A DNA stretch of 64,000 nucleotides from Leptospira ainazelensis (GTDB taxonomy: Bacteria; Spirochaetota; Leptospiria; Leptospirales; Leptospiraceae): the NCBI RefSeq assembly GCF_016918785.1, contig NZ_JAFFPT010000003.1:31253-95252 (forward strand), given 5' to 3'. A program made the translations under genes and the position numbers. Position 1 is the first letter of the stretch. Each line of letters begins with the position of its first letter. Below are positions 1 through 8,816 of the stretch, piece by piece. Under the pieces are notes generated by a model. That model saw only the letters and a list, made by a program, of their open reading frames with translations. It was not told where the DNA came from and searched no databases.

Positions 1-76
1 GTAGGAACTCCTACAAAAACTTTGATTGGATCGCCCTGATTCGAAATCGCTTTTTTAACTTGTGGGTAAGGATATG
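1..76 (+). repeat. Right end of a MITE-like dispersed element
   Basis: The window opens inside a copy of the element seen complete at 35350-35648 and 59806-60068. It holds the GTAGGAACTCCTAC palindrome at 1-14 and ends with the terminal repeat ACTTGTGGGTAAGGATATG at 58-76, one base different from the other copies. The left end lies outside the window. No coding potential is seen. Confidence 0.7.
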
Positions 77-170
77 CCTACAAAAGACGGGGGCGCGAAG
101 ATTATAGGCCGTCTCCTGTGTCCTAGTAAGATTCCGGATTCATTTTCTATGGTGTAAATTTTTTATTGAC

Positions 171-188
171 TTACTGATCGATTAGTAA
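171..188. promoter_or_regulatory. TetR-type operator palindrome 1
   Basis: TTACTGATCGATTAGTAA is an 18-bp dyad with one mismatched pair. It overlaps a TTGACT -35-like hexamer at 166-171. A second related dyad lies at 339-356. The TTACTGA/TCAGTAA half-site is typical of TetR/AcrR-family operators; the regulator itself is not in the window next to it. Confidence 0.5.
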
Positions 189-203
189 ACAAGGTGGTTT
201 TCA

Positions 204-335
204 GTGGAACTTCCTGCTTTGCTGGGTTCCGAAAATCCGGAAAATGAAGCCGCGAGAAAGCTTTGGATGGGCTTGCCGCAGTTTCTGGAGGATTGGAGGG
301 TAATCCAAAAAGGAGTCGGATTCTTTAAACCCTAA
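204..335 (+). CDS. Small ORF of unknown function, 43 aa, between two palindromes
   Basis: GTG start at 204 follows AAGG at 191-194. The frame upstream is closed by a stop at 186-188, so the ORF is bounded. The peptide is mixed acidic/aromatic with a PQFLEDWR stretch, no signal peptide and no membrane segment. It sits between two near-identical operators. It could be a genuine small gene or the tail of a decayed regulator or enzyme; I recognise no family. Confidence 0.3.
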   Translation: MELPALLGSENPENEAARKLWMGLPQFLEDWRVIQKGVGFFKP

Positions 336-338
336 TAC

Positions 339-367
339 TTACTGAACGATCGGTAATTCATCAGTAA
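339..367. promoter_or_regulatory. TetR-type operator palindrome 2 upstream of methyltransferase
   Basis: TTACTGAACGATCGGTAA (339-356) is an imperfect dyad, 14 of 18 positions symmetric, and a further TCAGTAA half-site at 361-367 pairs with the first TTACTGA. A TATAAA -10-like hexamer follows at about 372-377. It lies roughly 60 bp before the methyltransferase start, so repression of that gene is likely. Confidence 0.5.
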
Positions 368-427
368 GATTATAAAAAGAGACACAAAACGGATCACAGT
401 TACGAACAAAAGAGGTTTTGAACCAGA

Positions 428-1273
428 ATGGAATTACATCTACAACAGATACGAGAACAGCAAAAGGAATCTTGGAATCATTTTTCTCCTGGCTGGAAGA
501 AATGGGACGACCTTTTTATGGACTTTCTAAAACCGATGGGAGACGAGATCATTCGTCGACTCCATATCATGGAGACGGATCATGTTTTGGACGTTGCGTC
601 AGGAACAGGAGAACCGGGATTGACGATCGCGTCGCTTGCCAAAAGTGGAACGGTTTTTATCACGGATCTCGCGGAAGATATGTTGGAGATCGCATGGGAA
701 AATGCAAGACGGAGAGGAATTTCGAACATCGAAACTCAGGTCTGCGACGTCAGCGAACTCCCTTTCGAGGATGAGACCTTCGATGCGATCAGTTGTCGTT
801 TCGGTTTTATGTTTTTCCCCGATATGAAATTAGCTCTGAATGAAATGGTTCGTGTTTTGAAACCCGGTGGACGGATCGCAACTTCGGTTTGGAACATCCC
901 TGAAAAAAATTTCTGGATCACCGCGATCCTGGGAGCGATTCAAAAAAATATGAATTTACCCGCTCCTCCTCCGGGCTCTCCCGGAATGTTCCGTTGTGCG
1001 GAACAAAATTTAATTTCTAATCTTTTCCAAGAAGCCGGACTGAAGAGCGTTTTGGTCAAGGAAGTTTCGGGAAAGCTGAAATGTAAAACGGCGGAAACCT
1101 ATTGGAACGTCATGACGGAGGTTGCGGCTCCGATCGTCTCAGCGCTTTCCAAAGCGGATGAAAACATGAGGGAAAAAATCAAGGTCGAAGTTTTTGAAAC
1201 CGTGAATCAAAAATACAAAGACGACGTTCAGATCGAATCCAGCGCTCTTGTAGTTTCCGGAACTAAGCCTTGA
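428..1273 (+). CDS. Class I SAM-dependent methyltransferase (UbiE/Methyltransf_11 type)
   Basis: The 281-aa soluble protein has the SAM-binding motif I VLDVASGTGEPG at residues 53-64, the acidic end of strand 2 at D80 and the post-motif LKPGG at 144-148, the usual order of Methyltransf_11 proteins. It should transfer a methyl group from SAM to a small molecule; the substrate cannot be read from sequence. An AGAGG at 411-415 precedes the ATG by 12 bases. Two TetR-like dyads upstream (171-188, 339-356) suggest repression by a TetR regulator encoded elsewhere. UbiE itself acts in quinone synthesis, but motif I alone does not support that pathway here. Confidence 0.85.
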   Translation: MELHLQQIREQQKESWNHFSPGWKKWDDLFMDFLKPMGDEIIRRLHIMETDHVLDVASGTGEPGLTIASLAKSGTVFITDLAEDMLEIAWENARRRGISNIETQVCDVSELPFEDETFDAISCRFGFMFFPDMKLALNEMVRVLKPGGRIATSVWNIPEKNFWITAILGAIQKNMNLPAPPPGSPGMFRCAEQNLISNLFQEAGLKSVLVKEVSGKLKCKTAETYWNVMTEVAAPIVSALSKADENMREKIKVEVFETVNQKYKDDVQIESSALVVSGTKP

Positions 1274-1419
1274 TCTTTTTCAAAAATCTTGATTTTTAAG
1301 GGTTTTGATTCTGTTTTACTTTATCGAAAAAAAGAGAGTTAACGCGGATGGATTACAAGAATATTCTAATGATTTAATTCGTTTAATTTTCGCTTCGGAT
1401 GCGGAGGTTTGATAGAAAT

Positions 1420-1563
1420 ATGAATTTAAAAAATTTTAACTCATTGTATTACGCGGTTTTAGGTTATCTTATCTTTTTGCATATCGTTGCTTATTATTTT
1501 TTTCTGTTCTATTTGCAGAACAACAACGTCAAATGGAGCGTCGGATTTTTTCGAAACTTCTGA
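1420..1563 (+). CDS. Small single-pass membrane protein, 47 aa
   Basis: ATG at 1420 is preceded by GGAGG at 1403-1407 and the ORF ends with TGA at 1561. The peptide starts MNLKNF, then has one long hydrophobic aromatic segment (about residues 9-34, rich in Tyr, Leu, Phe) and a short basic tail VKWSVGFFRNF. This is the layout of a small inner-membrane peptide. It is the only ORF between the methyltransferase and the convergent propeller lipoprotein. No family recognised. Confidence 0.5.
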   Translation: MNLKNFNSLYYAVLGYLIFLHIVAYYFFLFYLQNNNVKWSVGFFRNF

Positions 1564-1619
1564 AAGATGCAGTTTATAACGGAACTTCTCAACATAAAAT
1601 TAAAATTTAGGATACGATT

Positions 1620-3344
1620 CTAATGACTGAACGTTTGTCCGAAAAGAGAACCCGTAGGCCCCGGAAGATTATAACCCGAGATCGCTAAATTCGCACTCGT
1701 CGCGAGGGAAACAATCAGACCGCTCGCACCCGGACTATAAAAAAGATAAGCCCTTCCCGCGCTGTTTGAATTTCCTGCAGAGCCTGCGATCCAATCGGCA
1801 TAACCGTCTCCGTTAAAATCGGCAAAGGCACCGAGACCGAAACCGTCTCCCGCCGTCTCTCCTAAAATCGTTGCGGACGCGGTTGCCGATATGGAAGTCC
1901 CCGTAGAATGAAACAAGGTAGTTTTTCCAAGTCCCGCGCTAAAGCCGGTGGATCCGGCGGCGAGATCCAAAAATCCGTCTCCGTTTACATCGCCTAACGC
2001 CAAACCGTTTCCGAAAGATTCAGAGGCGGTTGCTCCCGTTAGGGTTTGATTTGCTCCGCCTGGTGATACGGCCGAAATGCCGCCGGGACTTCCGTGAAAG
2101 GTATAAACCCTTCCGGTATTTCCCGAATAACCGACGGACGCGGCGATCAAGTCTTCGTAACCGTCTCCGTTTACGTCTCCCGTTTCCATGGAGATCCCGA
2201 AAGAATCGTTAGACGAAACACCGGTTAGGGTCAATGTCGTGGAGGAAGTATCGACGGCCGATATCCCGCCCGAACCGCTATGAAAGATCCAGAGCTGTCC
2301 TGCGGAAGCGCTAAACGTATTGCCGTTTACGATCAGATCGGAAAATCCGTCTCCGTTCAGATCCCCCAAACGAACGGCGGACCCGAAGTTACTTCCGGGG
2401 CCGATGATCGACGTGTTCGGCGTAGGAGAAACACCGTTCAATCCTCCGTGATAAATTTGAGCCAAACCCGCGCCGACATAACCGCTCGCCGCTATATCCA
2501 AAATTCCGTCTCCGTTTACGTCTCCGAGAGAAATAGAATAACCGAGAGTTGTCGAAGGCCCCGCATCGAGGGTTAGATTCGCGTTAGCAAAACTGGAAGC
2601 AATAATTCCGTTTGTTCCTTGACTCTGGAAAACGTAAACTTTTCCGTTTGCTCCACCGTATTCGAAAGAACCTCCGGCAACGAGATCGGCGTATCCGTCT
2701 CCATTTACGTCCCCTAATTGAAGAGCGTATCCAAAAGAAGCGGTGGAATCTCCGAGAATGACTACGTTCGCCATACTCGTGTTTGTCGGATTAAAACCAT
2801 TCATTCCGATTCCATAATATAGATAGACGTCTCCGTTTCGAGTGGTGGAAAATAAGGATGCTACGATCGCGATGTCCGGAAATCCGTCTCCGTTGACGTC
2901 TTTGTTGTTTCCTTTTCTAAACGTATAGTTAAGAATCCCGGAAGAATTCCCCGAAAAATCGACGCTACGCACTTGAACCGAATGTAATCCCGCTTTATTC
3001 AATGAAGAAGGAATTTGATAACGCCAGGAAAGAGTTCCCACTGCGGAAAAAAAGGGACCGGAGTCCAAGCTGATTTCGATACGAGAAAGAAGAAGGTCGT
3101 CGTTTGCGGTTCCTACGATAAAACCGGATTCTAAGATCGAGTTATGCGAAGAAGAAAGATTTCCAACAGTAACGGAAGGGGGTGTACGATCCAAACAAGC
3201 GCCCGAAAGGATACATTTTAGAATTTCGGTTTCCCACCAGGCGCGGGAATATGCAATTTCCGGATTGAAGATCGGACTTACACAACCCGTCAGCCAAGTT
3301 GAAAAGATCACTGCACAAAGATCGATTTTAAAAATTCTTTTCAA
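1620..3344 (-). CDS. FG-GAP (integrin-alpha-like) beta-propeller lipoprotein
   Basis: The 574-aa protein has a short hydrophobic signal ending in the lipobox LTGC (residues 18-21), then an Ig-like segment (about 55-140) starting TPPSVTV. It then carries seven FG-GAP repeats, each with a GDVNGDG-type calcium loop (variants GDLNGDG, ADFNGDG) about 55 aa apart, enough to close a seven-bladed propeller. Such proteins are exported and lie on the outer membrane, probably as adhesins or ligand binders; that role is inference. The regular Ca-loops argue for an intact calcium-binding fold. Next upstream is another propeller lipoprotein in the same orientation, 290 bp away. Confidence 0.85.
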   Translation of the reverse strand: MKRIFKIDLCAVIFSTWLTGCVSPIFNPEIAYSRAWWETEILKCILSGACLDRTPPSVTVGNLSSSHNSILESGFIVGTANDDLLLSRIEISLDSGPFFSAVGTLSWRYQIPSSLNKAGLHSVQVRSVDFSGNSSGILNYTFRKGNNKDVNGDGFPDIAIVASLFSTTRNGDVYLYYGIGMNGFNPTNTSMANVVILGDSTASFGYALQLGDVNGDGYADLVAGGSFEYGGANGKVYVFQSQGTNGIIASSFANANLTLDAGPSTTLGYSISLGDVNGDGILDIAASGYVGAGLAQIYHGGLNGVSPTPNTSIIGPGSNFGSAVRLGDLNGDGFSDLIVNGNTFSASAGQLWIFHSGSGGISAVDTSSTTLTLTGVSSNDSFGISMETGDVNGDGYEDLIAASVGYSGNTGRVYTFHGSPGGISAVSPGGANQTLTGATASESFGNGLALGDVNGDGFLDLAAGSTGFSAGLGKTTLFHSTGTSISATASATILGETAGDGFGLGAFADFNGDGYADWIAGSAGNSNSAGRAYLFYSPGASGLIVSLATSANLAISGYNLPGPTGSLFGQTFSH

Positions 3345-3552
3345 GATAATATATTTAAAACGAAAATAACTTCGAAGAAATTACGAAAACTTTCGTGTTT
3401 TCGAAATCTTTCGGTTACGATTGAAATTGGGTGCGGTCGGATCGGTAAAGTTGAAAAAAGGATTTCGGGAAAATTTCAAAAAAAACCATAAGCTAATTTA
3501 GAAAATTATAAAAAGTGCATTTCGCTTAACATTTCGACTTTCTTTCTTCGAG

Positions 3553-3573
3553 AAAAATCCCTCGAACGAGGGA
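3553..3573 (-). terminator. Intrinsic terminator of the YVTN propeller gene
   Basis: On the minus strand TCCCTCG-TT-CGAGGGA forms a perfect 7-bp hairpin followed by TTTTTC. It lies about 60 bases past the stop codon of the gene at 3635-4819. Confidence 0.65.
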
Positions 3574-3634
3574 GAAAGCGCCGGAGAATTTTTGTAAATA
3601 TCTAATTTCGAATGACTGTCTTAGGCGGGAAGAG

Positions 3635-4819
3635 TTACGGACTTACGATCACCGAGGAGGGAGATAATCCGGTCGGGAAGCTGGAGTTGGCAAGAGTTCC
3701 GTTGATATAAGCGCCCGTAGTCGCATTAAAAAAAGTGACGGTCGCAGGGGCGGCGTTGGTTACATAGACAATATTTGCAATCGGATTGACGGAAACTCCG
3801 GTCGGAGACGAACCGGTAGAGAAACTTGAGTTTGCTAGAGTTCCATTGAGATAAGCGCCCGTGGTCGCGTCGTGAAACGTTAACGTTTGAGAAGTTTGAT
3901 TTACCGCGTAGAGGATATTAGCGGTCGGATTGACTGCGATCGAAACGGGACCGGTTCCAACCGGCAAACTGGAATTTGTAAGTGTTCCGTTGATATAGAC
4001 CCCGTTGGTTGCGTTGTAGAAAGTAATCGAATTGGAAGCATTGTTCCCGACATACAATAGGTTTGCAGTCGGATTGACTGCGATCGAGGTCGGACCGGAT
4101 TGAGCCGCAAAACTGGAAGTTACCGCAGCGGTCGATGCGTTGTAGTAGGCCACGTCGTCCAAATCAAAATTCGTAATATACATTAGATTGGTTATCGGGT
4201 TAAACGCAACCGCCTGCGGAGTGTTACCCGCAGTCGCAAATGTCGAGTTTGCAATCGTTCCGTTAAGATAAGCTCCGGTCGTCGCGTCGAAGTAGGTAAC
4301 GGTTCCGTCGTTTGTATTGGAAACATAGATAACGTTGTCGTTCGGATTGACTGCGATGGAATACGGAGCCGCACCCGTCGCAAAGCTTGAGTTTGCTAAC
4401 GTTCCATTGAGATAAGCGCCGGTCTTTGCGTTGAAATAAGTGACCGTGTCCGACGCCTGTCCTGAAACATAGAGAATATTTGCCGTCGGGTTTACCGCAA
4501 CAAAGTCCGGATTCACCTGTGTCGCAAAGCTCGAATTGGCAAGAGTTCCGTTTAGATAGGCTCCCGTTTTTGCGTTGTAGAAAGTTACGGTATTGGAAAC
4601 TAAGTTTGTGACATACATAAGATTCGGGGTTTCCAGGGGAGCCGAGGCCCCGTTGGCGAGAAGCATCAGCGCAAGTGGAGCGGCTATATCCGAACTTCCC
4701 GATTTATCGTCGGAAACTAAAAAGGTAAGAGCGGGCCAAATCGTACAGGAAACAAAACAAAAGGGAAGGAGTAACAAGAACGCGGATCTTTTAGTTGGAA
4801 TCATCGGAAGTAAATTCAT
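3635..4819 (-). CDS. YVTN-type beta-propeller repeat lipoprotein
   Basis: The 394-aa protein has a signal peptide with lipobox FVSC near residue 25, a low-complexity linker, then seven tandem repeats of about 49 aa. Each repeat follows the pattern (V/I)AVNPTAN-(I/L)LYV-x(5)-TVTFYNA-TGAYLNGTLANSSF, i.e. the YVTN family seen in surface propellers. Repeat 4 is shorter, lacking the GAYLNGT part. The repeats are so alike, also at DNA level, that recombination between them is likely. The ATG at 4819 has AAGG five bases upstream. Function: surface-exposed propeller, ligand unknown. Confidence 0.85.
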   Translation of the reverse strand: MNLLPMIPTKRSAFLLLLPFCFVSCTIWPALTFLVSDDKSGSSDIAAPLALMLLANGASAPLETPNLMYVTNLVSNTVTFYNAKTGAYLNGTLANSSFATQVNPDFVAVNPTANILYVSGQASDTVTYFNAKTGAYLNGTLANSSFATGAAPYSIAVNPNDNVIYVSNTNDGTVTYFDATTGAYLNGTIANSTFATAGNTPQAVAFNPITNLMYITNFDLDDVAYYNASTAAVTSSFAAQSGPTSIAVNPTANLLYVGNNASNSITFYNATNGVYINGTLTNSSLPVGTGPVSIAVNPTANILYAVNQTSQTLTFHDATTGAYLNGTLANSSFSTGSSPTGVSVNPIANIVYVTNAAPATVTFFNATTGAYINGTLANSSFPTGLSPSSVIVSP

Positions 4820-5046
4820 CGAGCCTTTCTAACAAGTCTCAGTTATATAAACAGACTCACAAGCGGTTCTGCGCTTCGTTTTTTCCGATTGGAGTGAACG
4901 ACGGATTTAAAGGAATAAACGTCCGAGTTTTTATCCAAATAAAAGAAGGAGGTAATGATCCACATATTTTTCAGAACCGTAAAGGTTCGAATTGTATTGT
5001 CGGATTGGAGAATGATGATCAGCATTGTGTTCCTCCGAGATCCTAG

Positions 5047-6354
5047 ATGGAACACAATTTTGTAATTCTTTTTATTCCATTTTTATTCTTATTTATCGGA
5101 CTGGAAATCGTATTCTCCTGGCGTCGAAATCTAAAACTCTATCGTTTTAGCGATTCGCTTAACAATTTAACCGCCGGAATTTCCAATCAAATTTTTATCA
5201 TCGTCTTTCATTCGATTACGATCGCGGGTTATCTCTGGATCTATTTAAACTGGAGAATTTTTGATCTTCCCTCCTGGCCGACTGAAATCCTTTGGAGCAT
5301 TTCTTCCCGGAACTTACTCGGAATGTCCCCCATCTATTGGTCGTGGGGAATTATAGTTCTTACTTGGGCGGCGTGTTTGTTTTTTTACGAGCTCGCGTAT
5401 TATTGGAATCACAGACTCAGCCACGAAATCAACTTTCTCTGGGCCGGGCATATCGTTCATCATCAAAGCGAGGAATACAATCTTTCCGTTGCGTTTCGTC
5501 AGGCGAGTTTTCGAGGATTGTTTACGTGGGTGTTTTATCTTCCGCTCTCGGTTTTAGGCTTCCCGCCAGTGATGATGGGATTGGTAGGTCAGTTCAGTCT
5601 AATCTATCAATTTTTGATTCATACAAGGTGGATTAAAAAATTTCCGTACTGGTTCGAAAGAATTTTCAACACTCCTTCTCATCATCGAGTTCACCACGGA
5701 AGAAATCCAAAGTATATCAATAAGAATTACGGAGGAACGTTTATTTTTTTCGACAAATGGTTTGGTACGTTCGAGCCGGAAGCGGAGGAGGTGGTCTACG
5801 GAATCACGACACAACTCAAAAGTTTCAATCCGCTCTGGGCGAATTTTCACTACTGGTGGGAGATGATTGATCTTGCAAAAAAAACTTACGGCTGGAAAAA
5901 TCGAATGAAGGTTTTCGTTGCAATCCCCGGTCGGGAACCCACAACCTTTGTCGATCCAGGAAAAAAACCGGAAACGGATTTAATTACATTCAAAAAGTAC
6001 GATGTAATTCTACCAAAAGGGGTGATGGTTTATTCGACCTTTTGGTCTTTTTTGATCCTGACCGGATCGTATTTGGCCCTTGCTAACGTTACGGAGATCC
6101 CGACGGTCGTTTTACAAACGATCTTTTTTATCAGTATTCTTTCTTTTGTTTCTATCGGAGGAATTTGCGATTTGAGAAGATGGGTTCTCTATCTCGAACC
6201 GATTCGTCTGCTCTATTTCGACTATATAACGTTTCAATTTTTCGGTACGTCCGTGTTTTCGTTCTCGATTTTTGGTTTTTCGCTCTTGTCCTGGGTTTGG
6301 CTTTTGTTCTATCGCGATTTTTTTGGAGATCGAAAAGAAAAGCTTACTTTCTAA
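5047..6354 (+). CDS. Sterol desaturase / fatty-acid hydroxylase family membrane enzyme
   Basis: The 435-aa polytopic membrane protein carries the di-iron histidine boxes of the family: HRLSHE (122-127), HIVHH (135-139) and HHRVHH (212-217), between membrane segments. The N-terminus has several hydrophobic helices, and about 130 C-terminal residues contain four further helices beyond the catalytic core, as in the longer bacterial members. The family hydroxylates or desaturates lipid or alkyl chains using O2; the substrate here is unknown. It stands alone, divergent from the YVTN lipoprotein across 227 bp. No strong ribosome site precedes the ATG. Confidence 0.85.
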   Translation: MEHNFVILFIPFLFLFIGLEIVFSWRRNLKLYRFSDSLNNLTAGISNQIFIIVFHSITIAGYLWIYLNWRIFDLPSWPTEILWSISSRNLLGMSPIYWSWGIIVLTWAACLFFYELAYYWNHRLSHEINFLWAGHIVHHQSEEYNLSVAFRQASFRGLFTWVFYLPLSVLGFPPVMMGLVGQFSLIYQFLIHTRWIKKFPYWFERIFNTPSHHRVHHGRNPKYINKNYGGTFIFFDKWFGTFEPEAEEVVYGITTQLKSFNPLWANFHYWWEMIDLAKKTYGWKNRMKVFVAIPGREPTTFVDPGKKPETDLITFKKYDVILPKGVMVYSTFWSFLILTGSYLALANVTEIPTVVLQTIFFISILSFVSIGGICDLRRWVLYLEPIRLLYFDYITFQFFGTSVFSFSIFGFSLLSWVWLLFYRDFFGDRKEKLTF

Positions 6355-6665
6355 ATTCCTTGCGAAACGAACTTTGTCGACGTTGCGGATCGATTCTTAT
6401 CCTTATAGTGAGTTTGTTCCCTCTTTGACGGAGTCTATTCCTTCTTTTTCATTTTTACTTTTTTGTGATTCCCCAGTTCGCCTAACGTAGTCATGATTTT
6501 AGGACAAGTCGCGATTTTTGTCTATTTAGACGTTTCGGATTCTTTTTCAATTATAAAAAACAATACATCAAGAATATTCCAAAATAATAATGTATTATCA
6601 ACCGTTGTAAATAATCGAATTTAGAATTTCCTACGAATCGCGGTCGAAACAAAAGGAGAGATAAA
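6355..6665. other. Intergenic, AT-rich, nothing recognised
   Basis: This stretch holds no ORF with a credible start and ribosome site, and no clear hairpin. The part near 6545-6600 is very AT-rich and may carry the promoter of the following gene. Confidence 0.4.
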
Positions 6666-7094
6666 TTGGCAAATACAAATACGGGAAAATGTTTCTGCGG
6701 AGCCGTTGAAATAGAGGTGGAGGGGGCTCCCGAGGCGATGGGGTATTGTCATTGTAGTTCGTGTAGAACTTGGTCTGCCTCGCCTGTGACCGCTTTTACG
6801 CTGTGGAAGCCGGAGAACGTAAAAGTTTTGAAGGGAGCCGAGTTTGTCGGTCGTTTTATGCAAACTCAACAAAGTGATCGTCAATTTTGTACGAAATGCG
6901 GGGGGCATCTTATGACGTTTCACCCGCCGTTCGGGTTGATCGACGTCTATCCTTCGACGATTCCAAACTTCAAATTCAATCCGGGACTTCACGTCAACTA
7001 TGTTGAAACCGTTCTCCCTATGAAAGACGGGTTGTTAAAGTTGAAGGACTTTCCTTCCGAACTCGGAGGTTCCGGATTATCGGTTTCGGAATAG
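6666..7094 (+). CDS. GFA / CENP-V fold zinc protein
   Basis: The 142-aa protein starts at a TTG (6666) with AGGAGAG just upstream, a good ribosome site. It has the cysteine pattern of glutathione-dependent formaldehyde-activating (GFA) proteins: C9-F-C11, CHCSSC (C28, C30, C33) and CTKCGG (C75, C78), which bind two zincs. Members are annotated as glutathione S-(hydroxymethyl)transferase-like, but most have no proven activity, so the reaction is uncertain. It is monocistronic and ends at a strong terminator (7127-7192). Confidence 0.85.
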   Translation: MANTNTGKCFCGAVEIEVEGAPEAMGYCHCSSCRTWSASPVTAFTLWKPENVKVLKGAEFVGRFMQTQQSDRQFCTKCGGHLMTFHPPFGLIDVYPSTIPNFKFNPGLHVNYVETVLPMKDGLLKLKDFPSELGGSGLSVSE

Positions 7095-7126
7095 AGAGTT
7101 TGTTTTTGTGAAAGCTAAATGATCAA

Positions 7127-7192
7127 GACCTCTTCGTATTCTTTCGGAATGAATCTCGATTCGAACCTTGGAATGCGGAGAGGTCTTTTTTT
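7127..7192 (+). terminator. Intrinsic terminator after the GFA gene
   Basis: Left arm 7127-7141 and right arm 7171-7185 form a 15-bp stem with two G-U pairs, followed by seven T residues at 7186-7192. It lies between two converging genes. Confidence 0.75.
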
Positions 7193-7208
7193 AAAGTTTA
7201 AAAACTGC

Positions 7209-8339
7209 TTATAAGAGTTCTCCTCTTTCTCGCAAAGTAGCGATCAGTTTGGAGATGGCTTTATCCATTTGATAAGGAAAAGACTTGTTCCAATCCGAAT
7301 AAATTTTTTCCTGAATGTGTTCGGACCAGATTATCTTTCCGGTTTGAACGTCGACACAACGAATCGAAAACGAAAACCCTCCTCGGTAGGCTTTGGAATC
7401 AAAAGGAGAATATTCGAAGTTATCCAAAAGAATCAAACGGTCCGCGTCCAAGAGGCGTCCCAATTGCAACCTTGAGCTGTTTGTAATCCCGGAAAGAGAA
7501 AGTTGGATTTCGGATATCACTTGATCCAAACGTTTTCTTTCGACCAAAAAGATTCCGTGTTTTAAAAAATTTTTCTCGAGAGTGGTATATACGTCCGAAA
7601 AAATACCAAAATCTTGATCGGTCGTTTTCGCAAGTGAAACAAATGCAAAGCGGTGAGCCTCTCCTTGTGAAAAATGAGCGCTGAATTCTTTAGATTGAGC
7701 CAGGTCCGCGCTAAGATCTTTTTCGAATTGTTGAAACGCGACTCTCATGATCGCAAAATTTTTCTTATTCTGAGAATGATCGAATCGTTCGCTGAATGCG
7801 GGAACGATCGGTCCCAAGACTACAGGCGCAAATCCGAAGAGGGAACGATGTTCGATCGGATACTTATAACTTTTCAAAACGAGGTCCGTCTTTTCTTCGT
7901 AGATTTCGAATTCCACTCTTCCGTTTGTTCTTTCGATCATAGGAAACAAACCCACTGTAAAAAGAAACGCGATCACGGAAAGAACCGGCGGTTTTACTTC
8001 CTCCACGGAGGATCGAATCCGAATCAGAATTCGTGAGTTCGGATTTAAGAGAAATAAAGGACTCTTTCTAAATTGAGAAAGAATTTCCGGAGAATAATAA
8101 CTCTCGATGTCTTGGGTGGAAACGGAAACATTCAGACCTTTTCCTTTCATATCCTCGATCGCGGTCTCCTTTCTGGAGGCGTCGAAGTCGATTCTTACCG
8201 CCACACTTCCCTGGAAAGAAGCGGAACGTTGAAACGGATTTAGACTCTTGGCTCCGAAACCGTCTCCGTTTACGTTCGCATGATGCAAGTAACACTGGAG
8301 GAAAAGAAACGAAGGAAGAATGGAAAGAACATATTTCAT
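7209..8339 (-). CDS. Lipoprotein with CsgG/LpoB-like C-terminal domain
   Basis: The 376-aa protein begins with a short signal and lipobox FLQC (about residues 13-16). Residues 55-185 are not recognised and include one hydrophobic segment near 117-132. The C-terminal part (about 230-370) resembles the CsgG-like fold: FVSLAKT start, then a VERKRLDQVISEIQLSLSG helix, LGRLLDADRLILLDNFEY and a final strand with VDVQTGKIIWSE. Such proteins sit in the outer membrane or periplasm; CsgG proper is the curli secretion pore, but no curli genes are nearby. Role unknown. Confidence 0.65.
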   Translation of the reverse strand: MKYVLSILPSFLFLQCYLHHANVNGDGFGAKSLNPFQRSASFQGSVAVRIDFDASRKETAIEDMKGKGLNVSVSTQDIESYYSPEILSQFRKSPLFLLNPNSRILIRIRSSVEEVKPPVLSVIAFLFTVGLFPMIERTNGRVEFEIYEEKTDLVLKSYKYPIEHRSLFGFAPVVLGPIVPAFSERFDHSQNKKNFAIMRVAFQQFEKDLSADLAQSKEFSAHFSQGEAHRFAFVSLAKTTDQDFGIFSDVYTTLEKNFLKHGIFLVERKRLDQVISEIQLSLSGITNSSRLQLGRLLDADRLILLDNFEYSPFDSKAYRGGFSFSIRCVDVQTGKIIWSEHIQEKIYSDWNKSFPYQMDKAISKLIATLRERGELL

Positions 8340-8407
8340 AGTCTATAACCTACATCCGGGAAATCAACGGGGTCGATTCTAAGATATGGGTTACAGAATT
8401 CTATCTT

Positions 8408-8728
8408 TTATTTGGGTATTTCCGCGATTTGATTTACGTCTTCCCCGCAAACCAGAACGAATTCGCTTTGAGAACCTTTGAGACGACTTTCAAGAAAGGG
8501 TTTGTATTCTTCCGAATTGTAGAATGTTTGTGCCGCCTCTTTTGAAGGCCATTCAATGAGAAGAAAAAGTTGAGGGAGTTTTCTTTCTCCTTCCATCTTT
8601 TCCATGTTCGCGGTGCGAGCCAGATATTTTCCGCCGTTTTTTTCCACCAGCTTGGTCACGTTGCGGACATACGCCGGAATCCACCGAACGCTTGTTATAT
8701 TGATTTCTGCGACTGAATAGTATTTCAT
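8408..8728 (-). CDS. DUF1330-like dimeric alpha-beta barrel protein
   Basis: A 106-aa soluble protein with the pattern YYSVAEI at the start, YVRNVTKLVEKNGGKYLAR in the middle, then WPSKEAAQTFYNSEEYKPFLESR, which is the signature of DUF1330 (ferredoxin-like dimeric fold). Function of the family is not established. It is single, 68 bp downstream of the start of the CsgG-like gene and read in the same direction. Confidence 0.75.
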   Translation of the reverse strand: MKYYSVAEINITSVRWIPAYVRNVTKLVEKNGGKYLARTANMEKMEGERKLPQLFLLIEWPSKEAAQTFYNSEEYKPFLESRLKGSQSEFVLVCGEDVNQIAEIPK

Positions 8729-8816
8729 TTTACCCGATCGGTTTTGTGTTGAGGAAAACTTCTCTCATTACTTTCAAAAGTCAAGAGAGATAAGAATGAA
8801 GAATCCGGATGGAACG

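Noticed and set aside
6165..6490. Plus-strand ORFs overlapping the end of the sterol-desaturase gene
   Set aside because: They share bases with a well-supported frame and have odd, Phe/Arg-rich composition typical of wrong-frame reading.
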